Below the pieces are notes generated by a model. That model had not been told where the DNA came from and made no database searches. It was given only the letters and a program-made list of their open reading frames with translations. 64,000 nucleotides of DNA from DASPLX01 sp035627375 (GTDB lineage Bacteria > Pseudomonadota > Gammaproteobacteria > Burkholderiales > Burkholderiaceae_D): assembly GCA_035627375.1 (NCBI GenBank), contig DASPLX010000017.1, positions 68,808 through 132,807 of the forward strand. Reading direction: 5' to 3'. Positions 51,699-59,940 of this stretch are shown here, one piece after another (positions within the stretch are counted from its first letter, which is position 1; every line of letters begins with the position of its first letter). A program made the position numbers and the translations under genes.

Positions 51699-53861
51699 TC
51701 AATCGCCCGATTCGCGCTCCAGCGTGATCCGCAGCGTCGCGGACGTCGGCGTGCTCGACAGCGTGCTCCGGTCGCCGCCGGCGCCGCGATAATGCTCTTC
51801 CGATCGCCGGTCCCGGCGCAATAGATTGCTGGCGCCGATACGCAACCGGGTCTTGCCGTCCAGCGCCCACAAGCCGTAGATGTCGAGACCGCGCCCGGCC
51901 GTACTCCAGGAGGCCGTTTCCGCCGATTGCCGCACGCTGCCGCCGCTTCGGAAATGGAGATCGGCGCCCAGCGTCGGGCCCGAGCCGCGCGGGCGATAGT
52001 CGAAGCCGAGATTGAGGCTGACCGGAACCTGGCTGTCGAGCCGGTTATGGGGCGCGGGAACCGCATCGACCCGGGACCAGTTGCGCGCCAGGTTGGCGCG
52101 CAACTCGATGGCAGGCGCATCCGCCAGCAACAGCTTCAGCGGAAACTTCGCTTCCAGCGCAACGCCGCGCGCCAGCGCACGGCCACCATTGACGGGCATC
52201 GATACCCACGCCGCACCGTCCTGGAACAGGTTCGGCAAGATCACGTCGTCGATGCGGCGCACGAACGCGCTGGCGCTCAGCAATCCCTCGCGGCCGAGAT
52301 GATGATCGTAGACGGCATCGATGCCCCATGCGATTTCCGGCCCGAGGGCCGGATTTCCCTGGGTATCCGGCTTGGCGGCGCTGTTGTTGTTATCGACCGT
52401 ATAGCGGCGCGGAATCAGCTCGAGCATCGTCGGCGCCTTCCAGGTGCGCGCCAGGCCGATCCGCAATTGGCGTTCCGGCGACAGCTTGTGCAACGACTGG
52501 AGTACCGGGCTCGCCACCGCGGTCCGCCGGATCACCGGCGCGACGGCGCCGCTCTCGACGGCGGTGCGCAGCGATTCCCAACGCAAGCCGGCCGCCAGCG
52601 ACCAGGCCGCATCGATTTGCCATTCATCCTGCGCGAACAGCGCCCATCGATGCAAGTTGCCGTGGTAACGGTCGTCGCCGACTGCGCGCAACGGGCCGGC
52701 GGGAGCGGCCCGGCGCTCCACCCGGGTCTGGGCACGGCCGGCGCGCGCCGTATCCCAACCGAAGCTCAACACATGGTCGTCTCCGGCCAGCACGGCATAC
52801 TTGCCGCTGAAGTGGAGGCCGCCTTCGCGTATCGACGATGCCACCAGATGCACGGCGGGATCGCGCACGATGCCGGATCTGCCGTTGAATTCGAAGTCGG
52901 AACGGCGACGGCTGAAATTGCCGCCCCCCTTCAGTTCCAGGCGGGCGCCGTCGCCGAGCGGGCTGGTCCAGAGCAGATCGCTACGGACGAAGGGCGCGAA
53001 CACTTGCAACATGCTGTTGTTGTCCGGATAGCGGCTGTGCTCGCCGGCCAACGCCTCCTCGTGCGTTTCGGAACCGGCCGTGCGCCGGTGGGCGTCGACA
53101 AAGGTCTGGGAAACGAGCGACCTGCCGCCGGCCAGCCTCCAGTCGATGCGTGCCGACAGGCTCAGCGCGTCGATCTTGTTCGATTCCCGGACTTGCGTGC
53201 GTCGATGCACGTGCCGGCCGCTATCGTCCACGCCGATGTCTTCCTCCTGCGACGGCGACGCGGTACGGGTGCGGACGAGCCTGGCCGCCAGCGTATAAGC
53301 ATGGTCGGCGCCGCTGCCGGAGACCTGGCCGCCGACCTCGGGCGCATACCGGCCGCCTTGCGCCGCCACGCCGAACTTGAGCTCGCCGCCGCTGCGCGCG
53401 ACCGCCTTCCTCAAGACGATATTGATAGTGCCGGCGATCGCCTGCGCGCCGGTGTCGGCCGAGGCGGTGCGCAAGATCTCGATGCGCTCGATCAGGTCCG
53501 GCGCGATCGATTCGAGCGTGAATCCGGCCGGCGCCGCCACGCCGTTGAGCAGTATCTGCGTATAGCCAGAACCGAGGCCGCGCATCCGGATTTCGGTGCC
53601 GCGGCCATTGCGGTCGCCGACGGTGATGCCGGGCAGGCGCTTGAGCACATCGGTCAGCGTGCGGTCGCCATGGCGTACCAGTTCGTCGTGCTCGACGATG
53701 ATGCTGCTGGCGGTGTCCTGCCGGCGCTGATCATAGCGGGCGGCGGCGACCTCCACCTTGGCGGGGGAGGAAGCGGATTGGCCGCCCGCATCGGCAAGCG
53801 CATGGACCAGCGGGAACAGCGAAATGACTGTGCCGCCGAGGGCGTGTAAGCGAAAGTGCAT
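51699..53861 (-). CDS. TonB-dependent outer-membrane receptor
   Basis: A 720-aa receptor. Signal peptide to about 28 (PLVHALADAG). The plug domain (DELVRHGDRTLTDVLKRLPGITVGDRNGRGTEIRMRGLGSGYTQILLNG) precedes a 22-strand barrel with a C-terminal aromatic strand; the last residues (LRITLERESGD) are shorter than usual, with no terminal Phe. Ligand unknown: no siderophore genes or FecR-type regulator adjoin. AAGGATATCC before ATG. Confidence 0.9.
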   Translation of the reverse strand: MHFRLHALGGTVISLFPLVHALADAGGQSASSPAKVEVAAARYDQRRQDTASSIIVEHDELVRHGDRTLTDVLKRLPGITVGDRNGRGTEIRMRGLGSGYTQILLNGVAAPAGFTLESIAPDLIERIEILRTASADTGAQAIAGTINIVLRKAVARSGGELKFGVAAQGGRYAPEVGGQVSGSGADHAYTLAARLVRTRTASPSQEEDIGVDDSGRHVHRRTQVRESNKIDALSLSARIDWRLAGGRSLVSQTFVDAHRRTAGSETHEEALAGEHSRYPDNNSMLQVFAPFVRSDLLWTSPLGDGARLELKGGGNFSRRRSDFEFNGRSGIVRDPAVHLVASSIREGGLHFSGKYAVLAGDDHVLSFGWDTARAGRAQTRVERRAAPAGPLRAVGDDRYHGNLHRWALFAQDEWQIDAAWSLAAGLRWESLRTAVESGAVAPVIRRTAVASPVLQSLHKLSPERQLRIGLARTWKAPTMLELIPRRYTVDNNNSAAKPDTQGNPALGPEIAWGIDAVYDHHLGREGLLSASAFVRRIDDVILPNLFQDGAAWVSMPVNGGRALARGVALEAKFPLKLLLADAPAIELRANLARNWSRVDAVPAPHNRLDSQVPVSLNLGFDYRPRGSGPTLGADLHFRSGGSVRQSAETASWSTAGRGLDIYGLWALDGKTRLRIGASNLLRRDRRSEEHYRGAGGDRSTLSSTPTSATLRITLERESGD

Positions 53862-53957
53862 GGATATCCTTGTCAAAACATAGGATCGCGGCGCGAGCGA
53901 ACTCCCGCCGCGCAGGCCGGCGAGCGTGGAATTCGTCGAGCAGGGAGTCGTCGGGAA

Positions 53958-53981
53958 GGCGCCGCCGGGATCGGCGGCGCC
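53958..53981. terminator. 9-bp hairpin downstream of the M56/M23 gene
   Basis: GGCGCCGCC (53958-53966) and GGCGGCGCC (53973-53981) around a 6-base loop, 28 bases past the M56/M23 stop. Its arms are identical to the hairpin at 49198. No U-run. Confidence 0.5.
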
Positions 53982-54009
53982 GTGGAACCGGCGCGCGGTT
54001 AGCGTGCGG

Positions 54010-55614
54010 TCAGTGTGAGATACGGCGGTCGCGATCGCGCAAGGCGGCCTCGGTACCGTATTTATCGAGGCCGGCGAGCACCCGTTCCGGGTCGATGCGC
54101 CGGCCGCCGTGCATGACTTCGAAGTGCAGATGCGGTCCGCTCACCGCGCCGCTCACGCCGGCCGTGCCGATGCGCTGCCCGGCCTTGACCGTATCGCCGG
54201 CCTTGACCGAGCGGCGGTCGAGATGGGCATACAGCGAGCGCAAGTCGTTGCCGTGCTGGATGAGAATGACCTTGCCATAGTTCGGATTGCCCTCGAAACC
54301 GTCGTCGCCGGAGACGATCACGGTGCCGTCGACCGGCGCCAGGATCGGCGTGCCGATCTTCGCGCCCAGATCGATGCCGCCGTGCGTGCTGGTTCCGCCG
54401 TTGCGCGGCACGCCGAAGAAGCTGTTGACGCGCATCTTGGCAAGCGGCGGCCGCCAGGCCGGCAAGGCCGGCGCGACAGCGGTGCCGGGTACCGCGCCGG
54501 CCGCTTCGGTCGGCGCCGGGGTCGGATCGCCGGGGCGGGCAAAGGCGGGCTGCAACAGGATGCTGGCGCCCGCCACCGCCATCAACGCGCCGGCGACGGC
54601 GCACTGCGACAGCAGGCTCGGGCGCATACTGCCGTTCTGCCGGATCAACCTGACCCGCGCCCCGAGCGTCTCGGCGCACGCGTCGCCGAAAGCCAGCGTG
54701 GGCCGCGGCGGGGTGCGGAACACCGCCTGCTGCAGCTTCGACTGCAATTTCAATTGCAACACCAGCGCGGCCGCGTATTGCTGGCGTTGCGGCTGCGGAC
54801 GGCCGGCCAACACCAGGCGGTCGCAGCTTATCTCCTGCGCCCAATTCAAGCGGGCGCCGAGTTTGCGCATGATCGGGTTGAACCACAGCGCGGTTTGCGC
54901 CAGCAGGCTCGCGCACAGCCACCAGGGATCGCGGCGGCGCCAATGGGTCAATTCATGCGCGACGATCATCTGCTGCTGTTGCGGATCGAAGTCGCGCAAA
55001 TGGCGCGGCAGCAAGAGGCGCGGCCGGAGGATGCCGATCAGCATCGGCGAAATCGCGGCCGGCGTCTCCAGCACCGCCAGGTTGCACCGTGCAAGACGGC
55101 GCAATTGCGCATCGTCGAACGCCGGATGCCGGTGCAGCGCGGCGGCGTCCAGCACGCTGGCCGATGCCAGCAGGCCGCGCAATTCATGCCGCGCGGCCCG
55201 CCAGCGCAAGACGGCATGGAACAGTCCGGCGCCGTAGAGCAACACCCAGAGGTAGGACAACGCCCTGATCCAGCGGCCGCCGGCGGCATCGCCCGACGCC
55301 TCCTGCCCGCCAAGCTCCGGCGCAAGATCGGCCTGCGCCAAGACCGTCGTCGACAGCGCATCGGCGCCGGCCGGCGCAGCGGCGAACGTGAACCCGTTCA
55401 GCACGCTGAACCGCGCAGTCTGCGGCAGCAGGACCAGCACGAACGCCGCCACCGCCAGCGCTTGCGCCAGCAGCCAGACCGCGCGCTGCGCCGCCAGGCC
55501 GGGCCGGATCCGCAACGCCAGCTTCAACACCGCCCATATGCCGAGCGCCACCACGATGGAATTGAAACTGGCCTGCGCGAACAAGAGGACGAACATATCG
55601 ATCGGCATCGTCAT
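54010..55614 (-). CDS. BlaR1-like M56 peptidase fused to an M23 (LytM) endopeptidase
   Basis: A 534-aa membrane protein. TM helices from residue 8 to about 140 and a zinc site HELTH 220-224 with E261 belong to an M56 (BlaR1) domain. After one more TM (about 340-356) a Pro/Ala-rich linker leads to an M23 domain (about 395-500) with H411, D415 and H495, H497 in HGGIDLGAKIGTP and HLHFEV, so its zinc site is complete. The start ATG 55614 overlaps the blaI stop (ATGA). The layout suggests a sensor that senses or cuts peptidoglycan and regulates BlaI. Confidence 0.9.
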   Translation of the reverse strand: MTMPIDMFVLLFAQASFNSIVVALGIWAVLKLALRIRPGLAAQRAVWLLAQALAVAAFVLVLLPQTARFSVLNGFTFAAAPAGADALSTTVLAQADLAPELGGQEASGDAAGGRWIRALSYLWVLLYGAGLFHAVLRWRAARHELRGLLASASVLDAAALHRHPAFDDAQLRRLARCNLAVLETPAAISPMLIGILRPRLLLPRHLRDFDPQQQQMIVAHELTHWRRRDPWWLCASLLAQTALWFNPIMRKLGARLNWAQEISCDRLVLAGRPQPQRQQYAAALVLQLKLQSKLQQAVFRTPPRPTLAFGDACAETLGARVRLIRQNGSMRPSLLSQCAVAGALMAVAGASILLQPAFARPGDPTPAPTEAAGAVPGTAVAPALPAWRPPLAKMRVNSFFGVPRNGGTSTHGGIDLGAKIGTPILAPVDGTVIVSGDDGFEGNPNYGKVILIQHGNDLRSLYAHLDRRSVKAGDTVKAGQRIGTAGVSGAVSGPHLHFEVMHGGRRIDPERVLAGLDKYGTEAALRDRDRRISH

Positions 55615-55994
55615 GACGACTTCTCCTTGCCGTCCGGCCAGTCGCGCAACATTTGTTCGAGTTCGGCCAGCTCTTGCTGGTCGACCAGTTTGCTGCCGGT
55701 AAACATATGGATCGGCAAGGGAGCGTCGAGCTCCATCACGCGCTGCCCGAAATCGTGGGCGAATGCGGCCAGCGTGCCCACTTTGTCGACCGCCGCCGCA
55801 TATACCTGCACGCCGTGCTCGGTACGCTGGCTGACCATCTGCTTTTCCAGCATCCGTTCCAGGGTCTTGCGCGTGGACGAGAACGACCAAGCCAGTTCGG
55901 CGACCGCGCGCTCATGGATTTCACGGGCGGAAAGAGGCTGTTCTTTCCATAAGACTTTCAATAGGCTCAGTTCCGAGACGGAGGGAATCGACAT
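55611..55994 (-). CDS. blaI: BlaI/MecI-family transcriptional repressor
   Basis: A 127-aa winged-helix repressor. SELSLLKVLWKEQPLSAREIHERAV and RKTLERMLEKQMVSQRTEHGVQVYAAA are the typical HTH and wing; dimerisation domain at the C-terminus. In known systems it is cleaved after signalling by a BlaR1-like M56 protease. Starts ATG 55994 with GGAG upstream. It sits upstream of the M56/M23 gene, with three operator-like sites in its promoter. Confidence 0.93.
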   Translation of the reverse strand: MSIPSVSELSLLKVLWKEQPLSAREIHERAVAELAWSFSSTRKTLERMLEKQMVSQRTEHGVQVYAAAVDKVGTLAAFAHDFGQRVMELDAPLPIHMFTGSKLVDQQELAELEQMLRDWPDGKEKSS

Positions 55995-56016
55995 GGGAAG
56001 GGCTCCAATGAGGTTT

Positions 56017-56083
56017 GTGACCAATGACGCAACTATGTGACAAATGTCGCATATGGTCAAGGAGTTTTTGCGACATTTGTCGC
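56017..56083. promoter_or_regulatory. three BlaI-type operator palindromes upstream of blaI
   Basis: GCGACATTTGTCGC (56070-56083, perfect), GTGACAAATGTCGC (56037-56050, one mismatch) and GTGACCAATGACGC (56017-56030, degenerate). The centres are 33 and 20 bp apart. The core differs from the staphylococcal TACA-type BlaI operator, but the arm length and position suit BlaI autoregulation (inference). Confidence 0.68.
56032..56060 (-). promoter_or_regulatory. sigma-70 promoter of the blaI operon
   Basis: TTGACC (56055-56060), a 17-bp spacer, and CATAGT (56032-56037) on the minus strand. Operator 56037-56050 fills most of the spacer, so a bound repressor blocks RNA polymerase. Confidence 0.68.
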
Positions 56084-56114
56084 AAGCATCGATTCGCGGG
56101 CCTCGGAACGGCGC

Positions 56115-57134
56115 TCAGGCAGCGGCGATGGCGGCTTTCATCCTGGCGCGCCAGGCATTCGGCGTCGTTCCCGTCATTTGCTTGAAGACTTGGCGGAAAT
56201 GCGCGACGTCGCGATAGCCGACCTGGGCGGCGATCGCGTCGATGCCCTCGGCCGCATGCGCGAGCCGATGCTTGGCGCTTTCGATGCGCAAGCGCTGCAG
56301 GTATTCGTTGGGAGTGTCGCCGGTGGCCTTCTTGAAGCGGCGCTTGAAGTTGCGCTCGCTCATGGTCGCCACCCCGGCCAGCACTTCGACGTTCAAGGGT
56401 TCGGCGAGATGCTGTTCCATGTGGCGTTGCGCCCTCAGGACGGCGGCATCCTCATGCTTCTTCTGGAAATCGAACAAGGCATAGGCAGTCTGCCGCTCGC
56501 GCCAGCCGTCGAGCACCAGCGCGCGCGCCACGTGGTCGGCGGCCTGGTAGCCGCACCAATGCTCGACCAGGTACAGGCAGAGTTCGGCATAGGCATTGAT
56601 GCCGCCCGAGCAGAGAATGTCGCCGTCATGCGTGAGCATGCGCTCGGGCCGCAGGTCGACCTCGGGATAGCATTGCCGGAACATGGGCACGAAACCCCAG
56701 TGCGTCGTGGCGGCGCGGCCGTTCAGCAATCCGGCTTCGGCCAGCACGAAGGCGCCGGTGCAGATGCTCGCCAGCTGCGCCCCTTGGCGATGCAGGCGCA
56801 ATAGCTCAGGAATCACATCCCGGGCCCAGTCGCCACGCTCGGCGACGTTGGCGGCGGTCACGATGACGAGGTCGGCGGCGGCGATCTCGGAGAGCGCGCA
56901 GTGCGGCACCAGGCGCAAGCCATTCAGGCAGCGGACCTCGCCGGCGCCAACGCCGGCAAGGCGGACATTGAAATACGGCGCCGGATTGGTTTCGCACAAT
57001 TGATTCCACAGCCGCCCCGCCTGGGTGAAGATATCCATCGGTCCGGCAACCGTGGTCGGCAAGGTTCCCGGCATGGCCAGGATCGCGACCTCGACCGGAC
57101 GGTTTCTGGCCTGTTTTCCCTCGTTGTTTGGCAC
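56115..57134 (-). CDS. GlxA-type AraC regulator with DJ-1/PfpI domain
   Basis: A 339-aa regulator. N-terminal DJ-1/PfpI-like domain (VEVAILAMPGTLPTTVAGPMDIFTQAGRL, SICTGAFVLAEAGLLNGR: the nucleophile-elbow Cys is present) and C-terminal AraC double HTH (LAGVATMSERNFKRRFKKATGDTPNEYLQRLRIE). Start appears to be GTG at 57134; a clear ribosome site is absent, and the start may be slightly different. The divergent gene is a thioesterase-like protein (57204). Confidence 0.87.
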   Translation of the reverse strand: MPNNEGKQARNRPVEVAILAMPGTLPTTVAGPMDIFTQAGRLWNQLCETNPAPYFNVRLAGVGAGEVRCLNGLRLVPHCALSEIAAADLVIVTAANVAERGDWARDVIPELLRLHRQGAQLASICTGAFVLAEAGLLNGRAATTHWGFVPMFRQCYPEVDLRPERMLTHDGDILCSGGINAYAELCLYLVEHWCGYQAADHVARALVLDGWRERQTAYALFDFQKKHEDAAVLRAQRHMEQHLAEPLNVEVLAGVATMSERNFKRRFKKATGDTPNEYLQRLRIESAKHRLAHAAEGIDAIAAQVGYRDVAHFRQVFKQMTGTTPNAWRARMKAAIAAA

Positions 57135-57203
57135 GCGGCACGCTCACTTTCCTTGTGCGGCGCTGCTAGACTGAACGCTCCATCAACTCGAATTTCCATC
57201 CCC

Positions 57204-57641
57204 ATGAGCGAAGCGCCGCGTTATCCATACACCGTAACATGGTCCGATCTCGACGCCAACGTCCACTTGCGCAACACAGGCTATCTCGACTATGCCGCGC
57301 AGACGCGTTTCCTGTACCTGGCAGGGCAAGGCTTCACGCCGGCCGAATTCAAGGCGGCCGGCATCGGGCCGATCGTGTTTTCCGAGGAAATCCGCTATCT
57401 GCGCGAATTGCGCTTTCTCGAGGAATTCTCGGTCACGATCGAACTCGGCGGCATCAACGCGGAGGGCAGCAAGTTCATCATGGTCAATCGCTTCCTGAAG
57501 AAGGACGGCACGGTGTCGGCCGAGGTGCTTACGCGCGGCGCATGGTTCGATCTGCGCGAACGCCGCGTCGCGGTGCCGCCGGAGGCATTGACGCAAGCGC
57601 TGCTGCGCCTGCCGCGGACCGAGCCGTTCGAGCAGCTATGA
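57204..57641 (+). CDS. hotdog-fold (4HBT) thioesterase
   Basis: A 145-aa acyl-CoA thioesterase-like protein. YTVTWSDLDANVHLRNTGYLDYAAQTRFLYLA contains the DxNxHlrN-type active-site region of the family (Asp22-type general acid). Ends overlapping the DUF488 gene by an ATGA. It is divergent from the GlxA-type gene. Substrate unknown. Confidence 0.88.
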   Translation: MSEAPRYPYTVTWSDLDANVHLRNTGYLDYAAQTRFLYLAGQGFTPAEFKAAGIGPIVFSEEIRYLRELRFLEEFSVTIELGGINAEGSKFIMVNRFLKKDGTVSAEVLTRGAWFDLRERRVAVPPEALTQALLRLPRTEPFEQL

Positions 57642-58009
57642 AACCCGGCGCCCGCGTCGCGATCAAGATCAAGCGCGTCTACGACGCGCCGGCCGCGAGC
57701 GACGGCAAGCGCATCCTGGTCGACCGCTTGTGGCCGCGCGGCATCGCCAAGGCGCAAGCGGACATCGCGCATTGGGCGAAGAGCATTTCGCCTTCCAACG
57801 AACTGCGCAAGTGGTACGGCCACGATCCGGAGAAGTGGGAAGAATTCCGCCTGCGCTATTTCGCCGAGCTCGACGCCAATCCCGATGGCATGCGGGAATT
57901 GCTCGCGCATCTCGACACCCGCGCGGCGACCTTTCTGTTCAGCAGCAAGGAATTGCTGATCAATAATGCGGCCGCGCTGAAGGATTACGTCGAAGCGCGC
58001 TTGGGATAG
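57638..58009 (+). CDS. DUF488 family protein (YeaO-like)
   Basis: A 123-aa protein. IKIKRVYDAPAASDGKRILVDRLWPRGIAKAQADIAHWAKSISPSNELRKWYGHDPEKWEEFRLRY is the DUF488 signature. Function not established. ATGA overlap with the thioesterase gene shows coupling. Its 3' end overlaps the LysR gene by 25 bp in convergent orientation. Confidence 0.92.
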   Translation: MKPGARVAIKIKRVYDAPAASDGKRILVDRLWPRGIAKAQADIAHWAKSISPSNELRKWYGHDPEKWEEFRLRYFAELDANPDGMRELLAHLDTRAATFLFSSKELLINNAAALKDYVEARLG

Positions 58010-58923
58010 GAAGGCGCCAGTCCGAGCGCGCGCCGGTCGCGGCGGTCGAAGGCGGCGGCCTCCTTCCGGAGCCATTGCTCGAACGCCTCCAGGTGCGGCG
58101 GCTTGGCGCGGCCGGCGGCCGTGACGATGTAATAGGAATGCGGCGCCGGCACGATCAGATCGAACAAGCGGACGAGACATCCCGCCGCCAGATCCGCCGA
58201 TACCAGCGCGCTGCGCCCGATGGCGATGCCTTGTCCGGCCATGGCCGCCCCCAGCATCAGCGTGCTGTCGCTGTAATGGGCGTCGTACGGGAACTCGGCG
58301 GCGTCGAAGCCGGCTTGCCTGGTCCAGGCGTCCCATTCGATCTGACATTCGTCGCGCAGGATGCGGTAGCGTTTGAGGCCGGCGATCGAGACCGGCAGGC
58401 GGCCCTGGTTGAAGCTCGGACTGCACACCGGGAACAGCCATTCGTCGAGCAGCTTCGTCGCCGAGCATCCTTTCCATTCGCCGCGCCCGTAGCGGATCGC
58501 GATGTCGGCTTCGGAACGGTCGAGATCCTTCAACTCGGTCGAGGCCTTGATATGCACGGCCACATGCGGCTGCAGCTTCTGGAACTTGGCCAGGCGCGGC
58601 AGCAGCCAGCGGTTGGCGAACGATTGCAGGGTCGTCACGGTGATCGACGGCGCCTGCGTCAAGGCGCCGACTTCCATCACCGCGCGCTCGATCTGCTTCA
58701 GCGCCGGCTGCAGGCGGCGAAACAGCAGCGCGCCTTCGCGGGTCAGCAGCATTTGCCGGCCTTGCCGCTCGAACAGTGCGACGCCGAGTGCCTGCTCAAG
58801 CTGCCGGATCTGCTGGCTGACGGCGCTATGCGTGACATGCAGCTCGGCGGCGGCCAGCGAATAACTCCGGTGGCGCGCCGCCGATTCGAACGTATGCAAG
58901 CTGTTCAGGGAGGTCGGTCGCAT
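57985..58923 (-). CDS. LysR-family regulator, GcvA-like
   Basis: A 312-aa regulator. HTH RSYSLAAAELHVTHSAVSQQIRQLEQALGVALFERQG; effector domain has the GcvA-type ITVTTLQSFANRWLLPRLAKFQ. It lies back to back with the EamA exporter gene, with a perfect inverted repeat (58931-58949) in between. The inducer is not known. Confidence 0.9.
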   Translation of the reverse strand: MRPTSLNSLHTFESAARHRSYSLAAAELHVTHSAVSQQIRQLEQALGVALFERQGRQMLLTREGALLFRRLQPALKQIERAVMEVGALTQAPSITVTTLQSFANRWLLPRLAKFQKLQPHVAVHIKASTELKDLDRSEADIAIRYGRGEWKGCSATKLLDEWLFPVCSPSFNQGRLPVSIAGLKRYRILRDECQIEWDAWTRQAGFDAAEFPYDAHYSDSTLMLGAAMAGQGIAIGRSALVSADLAAGCLVRLFDLIVPAPHSYYIVTAAGRAKPPHLEAFEQWLRKEAAAFDRRDRRALGLAPSYPKRAST

Positions 58924-58930
58924 TCCTGCA

Positions 58931-58949
58931 TTGTTAGTTTTTCTAACAA
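58931..58949. promoter_or_regulatory. LysR-type operator palindrome
   Basis: TTGTTAG and CTAACAA around five T form a 19-bp perfect palindrome containing TTAG-N5-CTAA (a T-N11-A LysR box). It lies 7 bp before the LysR start codon (minus) and upstream of the EamA gene. Confidence 0.7.
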
Positions 58950-59034
58950 GTCATGTCAAATAAAATCGTTCGTCATGGCGGCGCGCGATGTCTACACTTG
59001 CCATTCCTCGCTCGAATGGAAACCTTCGAAAATC

Positions 59035-59940
59035 ATGTCCGGAACCAATATCGCGCGGCTCTTCCTGCTCGGCGCCATCTGGGGCAGCAGCTTCATGCTG
59101 ATGCGCATCGCGGCGCCCGCGCTCGGCCCGCTGACGACCGCCTTCGGCCGCATCCTGCTCGGCGGCATCGCCCTCTACCTGTTCGCGCGCTCGCGCGGCA
59201 TCGATTTCAGCTGGCGCCGCAACGGCCGCATCTATCTCGTCATCGGCGTCGTCAATACCGCGGTGCCGTTCGCCCTGTTCGCCTGGGCGGCGCTCCATGT
59301 GCCGTCGGCCTATAGCGCGACCATGAATGCCATGGCGCCGGTGTTCACCGGCATGTTCGGCTTTCTGCTGCTGGCGGAGCGCTTGACGGCGGCGCGCGCC
59401 GCCGCCTTCGCGCTCGGCCTGATCGGCGTGGCGGTGCTGGTCAGGATCGGTCCGGTGCCGATCACCGCGCAGGTCGTGCTCGGCATCCTGGCCGGCCTGA
59501 GCGCGGCGGTCTGCTACGGCTTCGCGGCGGTGTTCACGCGCATGAAAGCGGCCGACATTCCGCCGCTGGCGACCGCCACCGGCAGCCAATTGAGCGCGGC
59601 GCTCGCGTTGTTGCCGTTCGCGCTGCCGGAACTTCCGCATGCCGTCGCCCACGGCACGCCGGCGGCGGGGCTGGCGCTCGCCGTTCTCGGCATCGTCTGC
59701 ACAGGGTTGGCCTACGCCTTGTTTTTCCAGCTGATTTCCGCCGAAGGTCCGGGCAAGGCGGTCATGGTCACCTTCCTGATCCCGGCCGCCGCCGCGATCT
59801 GGGCCCGGTTGTTCCTGGGCGAGCCGATCACCGCGGGCACGGTCGCCGGCCTGATCGTCGTGCTGTGCGCGACGGCGCTCGCGCTCGGCCTGTTCGGCCA
59901 GGTGAAGTCGCTGCTCCGGCCCGCCGCCGTCAAGCCGTGA
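59035..59940 (+). CDS. EamA/DMT-family exporter (10 TM)
   Basis: A 301-aa inner-membrane protein with two EamA repeats (LFLLGAIWGSSFMLMRIAAPALGPLTTAFGRILLGG and VVLGILAGLSAAVCYGFAAVFTRMKA). Family members export amino acids or metabolites. Start ATG at 59035 without clear SD. It overlaps the convergent ArgP gene by 11 bp. The divergent LysR (57985) is the likely regulator. Confidence 0.89.
   Translation: MSGTNIARLFLLGAIWGSSFMLMRIAAPALGPLTTAFGRILLGGIALYLFARSRGIDFSWRRNGRIYLVIGVVNTAVPFALFAWAALHVPSAYSATMNAMAPVFTGMFGFLLLAERLTAARAAAFALGLIGVAVLVRIGPVPITAQVVLGILAGLSAAVCYGFAAVFTRMKAADIPPLATATGSQLSAALALLPFALPELPHAVAHGTPAAGLALAVLGIVCTGLAYALFFQLISAEGPGKAVMVTFLIPAAAAIWARLFLGEPITAGTVAGLIVVLCATALALGLFGQVKSLLRPAAVKP

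Noticed and set aside
49198..53981. Mobile element bounded by the two identical GGCGCCGCC/GGCGGCGCC hairpins
   Set aside because: The shared 9-bp arms are short and GC-rich, and the genes in between (AsmA, TonB receptor) are ordinary; no transposase.
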